From Francisellaceae bacterium (lineage in GTDB: Bacteria > Pseudomonadota > Gammaproteobacteria > UBA6186 > Azoamicaceae), in contig JABJGS010000024.1 of the NCBI GenBank assembly GCA_018703155.1, forward strand, positions 1-49,379: a DNA stretch of 49,379 bases. The letters are read 5' to 3'. Below, piece after piece: positions 44,768 to 49,379 of this stretch. Under the pieces are notes generated by a model. It ran no database searches. It had not been told where the DNA came from and saw only the letters and a list, made by a program, of their open reading frames with translations. How positions within the stretch are numbered: the stretch's first letter is position 1; every line of letters begins with the position of its first letter. The translations under genes were made by a program, and so were the position numbers.

Positions 44768-45760
44768 ATGTTTAGACTATTCAAAAAAAATACAATAAAT
44801 AAGGAATCTAGCTTAAATGAGGAACCAAAGCAAGCAGAAAAGCCTAGCTTTTTTTCTCGGCTAAAACAGAGCCTAGGCAAGACTAGAGATAGCTTTACCT
44901 CGAAACTAAGCTCATTGTTTCAAGGAAAAAACTCATTAGATGAAGAGACTCTAGAAGAACTAGAAGCCATTCTAATTCAAGCAGACATTGGTTTTGATCT
45001 TTCAGAAAGGTTTATTTCTAACTTAAAAAAAGATAAAGCTATTGCAAAAGACCCTAACCTTGCTATTGATAATTTAAAGAATCAGTTAGAAGCAATATTA
45101 GCGCCAGTAGAGAAACCTCTTCATCTTAATAGTACCAATACTCCTTTTGTTATTTTGATGGTTGGTATTAATGGGGCAGGCAAAACCACAAGTATCGCAA
45201 AACTAAGTAAAATGTTTAAAGCACAAGGAAAATCTGTGCTTTTAGCTGCAGGAGATACTTTCAGGGCGGCAGCAGTTGAACAACTGCAGGCCTGGGGTCA
45301 ACAAGAAGGTGTACCCGTAATCTCCCAACATCAAGGTGCCGATAGTGCTTCAGTAATTTTTGATGCCTATAATTCAGCAAAATCTAAAAATATAGATATT
45401 TTGATAGCTGATACGGCTGGCAGACTACATACCCAAAATCATTTAATGCGTGAATTAGAAAAAATCTCAAAAGTCCTAAAGAAAATTGACCCACAAGCTC
45501 CACATGAAACTTTATTAGTTTTAGATGCTGGAACCGGACAAAATGCGATAAAGCAAGTAAGTGCTTTTAATGATATTATCAATGTCTCAGGTTTATGTAT
45601 TACGAAATTAGATGGTACAGCAAAAGGCGGGGCAATTTTCCAAATAGCAGATCAATTTAAGCTCCCCATTCGTTACATAGGTATCGGTGAAAGCATTGAT
45701 GATTTAAAGCAATTTAATGCCAAGGATTTCATTAATGCTTTATTTACTCAAAACGAGTAA
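44768..45760 (+). CDS. ftsY: Signal recognition particle receptor FtsY
   Basis: FtsY docks the SRP-ribosome complex at the inner membrane. The 330-residue protein starts with a short basic-acidic A region (MFRLFKKN), followed by the N domain and the SRP-type GTPase: GINGAGKTTSIAKL (G1), GDTFRAAAVEQL, DTAGRLHT (G3) and TKLDGTAKGG (G4), ending near YIGIGESIDDLKQFN. AGGTG lies five bases before ATG 44768; the longer frame to 44744 has no ribosome-binding site. It is followed by ftsE after 52 bp. Confidence 0.97.
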   Translation: MFRLFKKNTINKESSLNEEPKQAEKPSFFSRLKQSLGKTRDSFTSKLSSLFQGKNSLDEETLEELEAILIQADIGFDLSERFISNLKKDKAIAKDPNLAIDNLKNQLEAILAPVEKPLHLNSTNTPFVILMVGINGAGKTTSIAKLSKMFKAQGKSVLLAAGDTFRAAAVEQLQAWGQQEGVPVISQHQGADSASVIFDAYNSAKSKNIDILIADTAGRLHTQNHLMRELEKISKVLKKIDPQAPHETLLVLDAGTGQNAIKQVSAFNDIINVSGLCITKLDGTAKGGAIFQIADQFKLPIRYIGIGESIDDLKQFNAKDFINALFTQNE

Positions 45761-45812
45761 GCAATAGGAAACAAAATTTAAATTTGATTCCTATGTATAT
45801 TTAGGAGATACA

Positions 45813-46502
45813 GTGCTACGGCTAAAAAATGTGGGAAAGAAATTTAATAGTGGTTACCGAGCATTACACAATGTAAATTTAACCATTACCACTAATGAAT
45901 TTGTTTATATAACAGGATCATCTGGTGCCGGTAAAAGTACTTTTTTAAATTTACTCTCTGCAACGGAACAATCTAGCCATGGAGAAATTAATATAGGCCA
46001 ACTTGCTTATAATAATTTAAGAGCTAACCAGCTTCACCTGATTAGAAGCCAATTAGGACTAGTCCCACAAACTCCAATGCTAATTTCTGACCAAAGTGTA
46101 GCTAATAATGTTGCATTACCACTAATAATAAAAGGAAAATCTTCTCGAGAAATTAGTAAAAAAGTTAGAGCAGTACTAGAAAAGGTCGGTCTAATTAACA
46201 AAGCTAATTATTTAGCCTCAACCCTTTCAGGAGGTGAACAACAACGCGTTGCCATTGCCAGAGCAATTATAAATAAACCCCTATACATTATTGCTGACGA
46301 GCCCACTGGAAATTTAGATCCTAGTTTATCTTTAGAAATATTGAATCTCCTAGTCGATTTTCATCGAGTTGGTGTTGGCATTATAATCGCAACACACGAT
46401 GTAAGTCTTTTAGAACACTTCCCTGCTCGACAAATAGTTATAGATAAAGGCCAGATTGCTTTTGATAGCACTGCTCGCGAGGATATTTCATGCATGACAT
46501 AA
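45813..46502 (+). CDS. ftsE: Cell division ATP-binding protein FtsE
   Basis: FtsE is the ATPase that, with FtsX, controls peptidoglycan hydrolases at the septum. The 229-residue ABC domain has GSSGAGKSTFLNLL (Walker A), a Q-loop, LSGGEQQRVAIARAI (signature) and YIIADEPTGNLD (Walker B), as in FtsE. The start is GTG 45813, with TAGGAGA directly upstream. Its end overlaps ftsX by 13 bp, so the two are translationally coupled. Confidence 0.96.
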   Translation: MLRLKNVGKKFNSGYRALHNVNLTITTNEFVYITGSSGAGKSTFLNLLSATEQSSHGEINIGQLAYNNLRANQLHLIRSQLGLVPQTPMLISDQSVANNVALPLIIKGKSSREISKKVRAVLEKVGLINKANYLASTLSGGEQQRVAIARAIINKPLYIIADEPTGNLDPSLSLEILNLLVDFHRVGVGIIIATHDVSLLEHFPARQIVIDKGQIAFDSTAREDISCMT

Positions 46503-47407
46503 AAAATTATTTTTACTCTCACTATCAAAATTTCATCAGTTCATTAAACCACCTTAGTCAACACCCCATAAAATCAATTTTATCTATTTTAATTATTAGT
46601 TTTACTTTTATCCTACCTTCAAGTTTATGGGTCTTAACAAATAATGTTACCAAATTGGTTAACTTAAAAGATCCTAGCGCTAAGCTTAGTGTGTTTTTTA
46701 TTGATTCCTCAATCACAGCTGAGCACTTTATCTCTACCTATGCTAATCACGCAGCTGTAACCAAATATGAATATCATTCAAGCTCACAAAACCTAGAACT
46801 TTTACGTCAACATTTGGATTCTCTAGATCTAACTGATCTTAATAAAATTGCCCAGTTACCTGCTTCAATAACCTACTATCTTAATGAAAATACCTCACCA
46901 GATGTTGCACATCAGCTACAACAAACTATTAAATTAGATAAGCACAGTGAACATACTCAACTTGATTTAGAGTGGCTGACTAGATGGCAAGGAGTAATAA
47001 TGTTATGTAAGAAAATTGCCATCATATTAGCTAGTATACTATCTATTGGCGCCGCACTAATAATTGGAGGTCTAACTAAAAATGCTATTGAACACCAACA
47101 GGAATCCATAAAAGTTATGGATTTAGTAGGTGCTAGCCGTGCTTTTGTAAGACGCCAGTTTATTTATCTAGGTTTCTGGCGTGGAATTTTTAGTGGAATT
47201 ATTACTGTTTTAATTATCCAGCTAATAGTCTTAACTTTGTCTAATAACTTTGATATGATTTTTAAGGGAGTCCAAGCTAATGCAGCCCTTGAGGGACTTG
47301 ATCTACAAGTATCTGCCTATCTTATTCTGTTATGCATGACAATTGGCATTTTGGGATCATGGTTAGCTTTTAACCAATATCATAACAAGCTAATTCGACC
47401 AAAGTAA
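46490..47407 (+). CDS. ftsX: Cell division protein FtsX
   Basis: FtsX is the membrane partner of FtsE. The 305-residue product has a cytoplasmic N terminus, a first membrane helix (SILSILIISFTFILPSSLW), a periplasmic domain of about 130 residues that would contact septal hydrolase activators, and three more helices near the C terminus, the standard four-helix FtsX layout. The conserved EHQQESIKVMDLVGASRAFVRRQF stretch is clear. ATG 46490 lies within ftsE, consistent with coupling. rpoH, which often follows, is not next. Confidence 0.95.
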   Translation: MHDIKNYFYSHYQNFISSLNHLSQHPIKSILSILIISFTFILPSSLWVLTNNVTKLVNLKDPSAKLSVFFIDSSITAEHFISTYANHAAVTKYEYHSSSQNLELLRQHLDSLDLTDLNKIAQLPASITYYLNENTSPDVAHQLQQTIKLDKHSEHTQLDLEWLTRWQGVIMLCKKIAIILASILSIGAALIIGGLTKNAIEHQQESIKVMDLVGASRAFVRRQFIYLGFWRGIFSGIITVLIIQLIVLTLSNNFDMIFKGVQANAALEGLDLQVSAYLILLCMTIGILGSWLAFNQYHNKLIRPK

Positions 47408-47421
47408 AAGAGGTAATAATA

Positions 47422-48624
47422 ATGATTAAAAATAGAACTATTGGCGGAATATTGCTAATGAGCTGCACAGCAATTGGTGGTGGAGTCCTAGCATTGCCTA
47501 CAAGCACTGTTTCTGGAGGTTTTTATCCAACGACTATACTGTTTATCGTTTGCTGGTTTTTTATGATGCTCTCTGCTGGCTACCTACTAGAAGTAAATCT
47601 TTGGTTTAAAAAAGAAACTAATATTATCTCCATGGCTGAAAAAACTATAGGCCCAATCGGAATGCTTGTAGCCTGGGCAAGCTATGTGCTACTGCTTACT
47701 GCGCTGTTAGCAGCTTATCTCACTGGCACTAGTGCCTGGCTACAAAAACTATGCGCTGAATATTTACAGATGGATCTTAATAATCATGTGGCATTATGTG
47801 CCATAACGATTATACTGGCCACAACCATTTATCTTGGAACTCAAGCTTTAGATCACGTTAACAGAGTATTTTCCATTATCCTTTTCACCTCATTTACTAT
47901 GCTAATTTATAAATCATATGAATATGTCGACCTTAAACTATTGAAAGACGGATCATTTAAACCATTGCTTTCTAATATGCCTCTGTTTATTACCAGTTTT
48001 GGCTCAGCAATTGTCATCCCGACATTAGTAACCTATTTAGACCATGATCGAAAAAACTTAGTAAAGGTTCTCATCATTGGCTGTACCTTACCATTAATTA
48101 TGTACATAATTTGGGAGTGGGTAACTTTAGGAATACTTTCAATACCTGGGAGCTTTGGCCTTGAAGAGCTTTCGACTAAAAATGCTAATGGCACTGAAGT
48201 TGCCTCAAGCTTAGCTACCATAACAAATAGTCCTGCTATTAATATTCTAGCAAAAAGTTTTGCCATCTCAACAATTTTAACTTCAATATTTGGGGTTTCA
48301 ATTAGTTTATACCACTTCCTCTCTGATGGCCTAAGCATTAAAACCAAAGGCCGTCCAGCAATTTTGTTACTATTAATAACTTTTTGTCCATCGCTGCTGC
48401 TAGTAATATTTTTCCCAACAAGTTTTGATAAGATCCTTAATGTTGGAGGCATAATAGTTTCTGTACTTTTAGGACTCTTGCCAATTACTATGGTATGGGG
48501 CGGAAGATATGTAAATGGCTATGGTGCTAATGCGAGATTTAAAGTACCTGGTGGAAAACCTTTACTAGTTATTGCTAGCTTATTTTTCTTTGCTGTTATT
48601 ATTGTACGTTTATTTATCAAATGA
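47422..48624 (+). CDS. Aromatic amino acid permease (HAAAP family, Tyr/Trp type)
   Basis: The 400-residue integral membrane protein has about 11 helices and starts with NRTIGGILLMSCTAIGGGVL, the family's conserved first helix for tyrosine/tryptophan transporters such as TyrP and Mtr; SFGSAIVIPTLVTYLD is a second conserved stretch. Substrate choice between Tyr and Trp cannot be read. GAGG is eight bases before ATG 47422. It begins 14 bp after ftsX and overlaps rsmJ by four bases, so it may belong to the same transcript. Confidence 0.9.
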   Translation: MIKNRTIGGILLMSCTAIGGGVLALPTSTVSGGFYPTTILFIVCWFFMMLSAGYLLEVNLWFKKETNIISMAEKTIGPIGMLVAWASYVLLLTALLAAYLTGTSAWLQKLCAEYLQMDLNNHVALCAITIILATTIYLGTQALDHVNRVFSIILFTSFTMLIYKSYEYVDLKLLKDGSFKPLLSNMPLFITSFGSAIVIPTLVTYLDHDRKNLVKVLIIGCTLPLIMYIIWEWVTLGILSIPGSFGLEELSTKNANGTEVASSLATITNSPAINILAKSFAISTILTSIFGVSISLYHFLSDGLSIKTKGRPAILLLLITFCPSLLLVIFFPTSFDKILNVGGIIVSVLLGLLPITMVWGGRYVNGYGANARFKVPGGKPLLVIASLFFFAVIIVRLFIK

Positions 48625-49268
48625 ATAATAATCTGGTATATATCGACCATAAACTTACATTGATTACTGAAACTGAACGTCATATCTATATAGATTTTGA
48701 ATCTCATGAATTATTACGTCGCGTACAGCAGGGAGCAAAAAGTAACTCCATCATCAAAGCCTTAGGATTAAATAAAAAGAAAGGGTATGTAATTGATACA
48801 ACCGCAGGCTTTGGAACTGATGCTTTTATTGCTAGCGCCTTTGGCGGTAATGTTATCATGTGCGAACGCTCACCAATAATGTCTCAACTATTAGAAGATG
48901 CTCTAACCAGAGCCAATAGCTCCTCAATATCTATTGTAAAAAATATAGCCTCCAGAATGCAACTTAAGCCATGCAATGCTGTAGATGCTCTGAGCCAACT
49001 TGCCCAAGAATACAACCCTATTTGTATTTATCTAGATCCCATGTATCCTGAAAGAAATAAGTCTGCCCTAGGCAAAATAAAGATGCGTGAAATATTAGCA
49101 ATTGTTGGTGATGATCTTGATGCTCACCTATTATTTTCTCAAGCAAAACAATTATCTAAACGCATTGTGGTAAAGCGCCCCAAATTAGCTCCAACTATTA
49201 CAAAAACTCAGCCTAGCATGAATATAATAGGAAACAGCACAAGATTTGATATCTATATTAACCATTAA
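48621..49268 (+). CDS. rsmJ: 16S rRNA (guanine1516-N2)-methyltransferase
   Basis: RsmJ methylates G1516 of 16S rRNA. It has the family's IDTTAGFGTDAFIASAFGG SAM motif, CERSPIMSQLLEDAL, IYLDPMYPER with the catalytic Asp-Pro-Met-Tyr, and RIVVKRPKLAP. At 215 residues it is slightly shorter than the E. coli protein at the N terminus. The start ATG 48621 overlaps the permease stop as ATGA, a coupling signal. Confidence 0.94.
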   Translation: MNNNLVYIDHKLTLITETERHIYIDFESHELLRRVQQGAKSNSIIKALGLNKKKGYVIDTTAGFGTDAFIASAFGGNVIMCERSPIMSQLLEDALTRANSSSISIVKNIASRMQLKPCNAVDALSQLAQEYNPICIYLDPMYPERNKSALGKIKMREILAIVGDDLDAHLLFSQAKQLSKRIVVKRPKLAPTITKTQPSMNIIGNSTRFDIYINH

Positions 49269-49275
49269 TTATTTT

Positions 49276-49379
49276 TTATCTTTTTGCTAAAAATAGAATA
49301 TTAATTTTTTTATTTTTAACAATTTTATTTTCAATAATTTTTTCAACCTTAGCAATCGTATCCAATATTGGCACAAAAA
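49276..49379 (-). CDS. 3' end of an unidentified gene running off the window
   Basis: On the minus strand an open frame enters from the right edge and ends at TAA (49278-49276). The visible C terminus includes VPILDTIAKVEKIIENKI and ends in NILFLAKR. It is a plausible coding tail: hydrophobic and charged residues alternate and there is only one stop. The gene cannot be named from these 33 residues. It converges on rsmJ with a 7-bp gap. Confidence 0.55.
   Translation of the reverse strand, partial: FVPILDTIAKVEKIIENKIVKNKKINILFLAKR

Noticed and set aside
1-49379. Insertion sequences, CRISPR arrays, prophage or rRNA
   Set aside because: No transposase, integrase, phage structural gene, spaced repeat array or rRNA segment was seen on either strand.

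Overview
The window is AT-rich bacterial DNA from what looks like a host-associated gammaproteobacterium with a partly reduced metabolism. The gammaproteobacterial signature is the gene order rpsU-yqeY-dnaG-rpoD with tsaD divergent and plsY/folB nearby, the rsmD/ftsY-ftsE-ftsX cluster, greB and rsmJ. A Tlc-type nucleotide transporter, a compact biotin cluster and several large signal-less proteins of unknown function fit an intracellular lifestyle, for example a Legionellales/Coxiella/Berkiella-like organism. That placement is an inference; no rRNA is present to confirm it.

Layout. 1-7 kb is accessory. It holds decayed coding remnants, a Fic protein with a striking inverted-repeat region upstream, a DUF4143 ATPase and a 1026-residue modular repeat protein whose paralogous debris lies at the left edge. 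7-12 kb carries iolA and a fused iolC-DUF2090 gene (two steps of inositol catabolism) and a ureohydrolase. 12-17 kb is a biotin cluster: bioB-bioF-bioH-bioD on the minus strand, with overlapping genes, divergent from bioA across an 82-bp gap that contains a BirA-like operator. greB follows, facing bioA across a 14-bp perfect inverted repeat.

18-23.3 kb is a second accessory block: a long coiled-coil gene split by a frameshift, a cyanophycin-synthetase-like ATP-grasp gene and two small unknown genes. 23.4-38.9 kb is mostly housekeeping: an M50 protease, a methyltransferase, aroC, tRNA-Ile2(CAT), rpoD, dnaG, yqeY, rpsU, tsaD, an orphan solute-binding protein, an MFS-PlsC-AMP-ligase fusion, plsY, folB and a MidA-like methyltransferase. 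39-42.8 kb has the Tlc transporter and a putative caspase-fold cysteine peptidase that I regard as a secreted-effector candidate. 43-49.3 kb has cca, rsmD, ftsY, ftsE, ftsX, an aromatic amino acid permease, rsmJ and the 3' end of one more minus-strand gene.

How it fits together: nucleotide import, biotin synthesis, shikimate-pathway chorismate, aromatic amino acid import and phospholipid acyl recycling are maintained among core replication, transcription and division genes. Between them stand single large genes with no recognisable family, no signal peptide, and coiled-coil, Pro-rich, Gly-rich or acidic C-terminal features. These are the best candidates for new biology here. I saw no CRISPR array, insertion sequence, phage module or rRNA.
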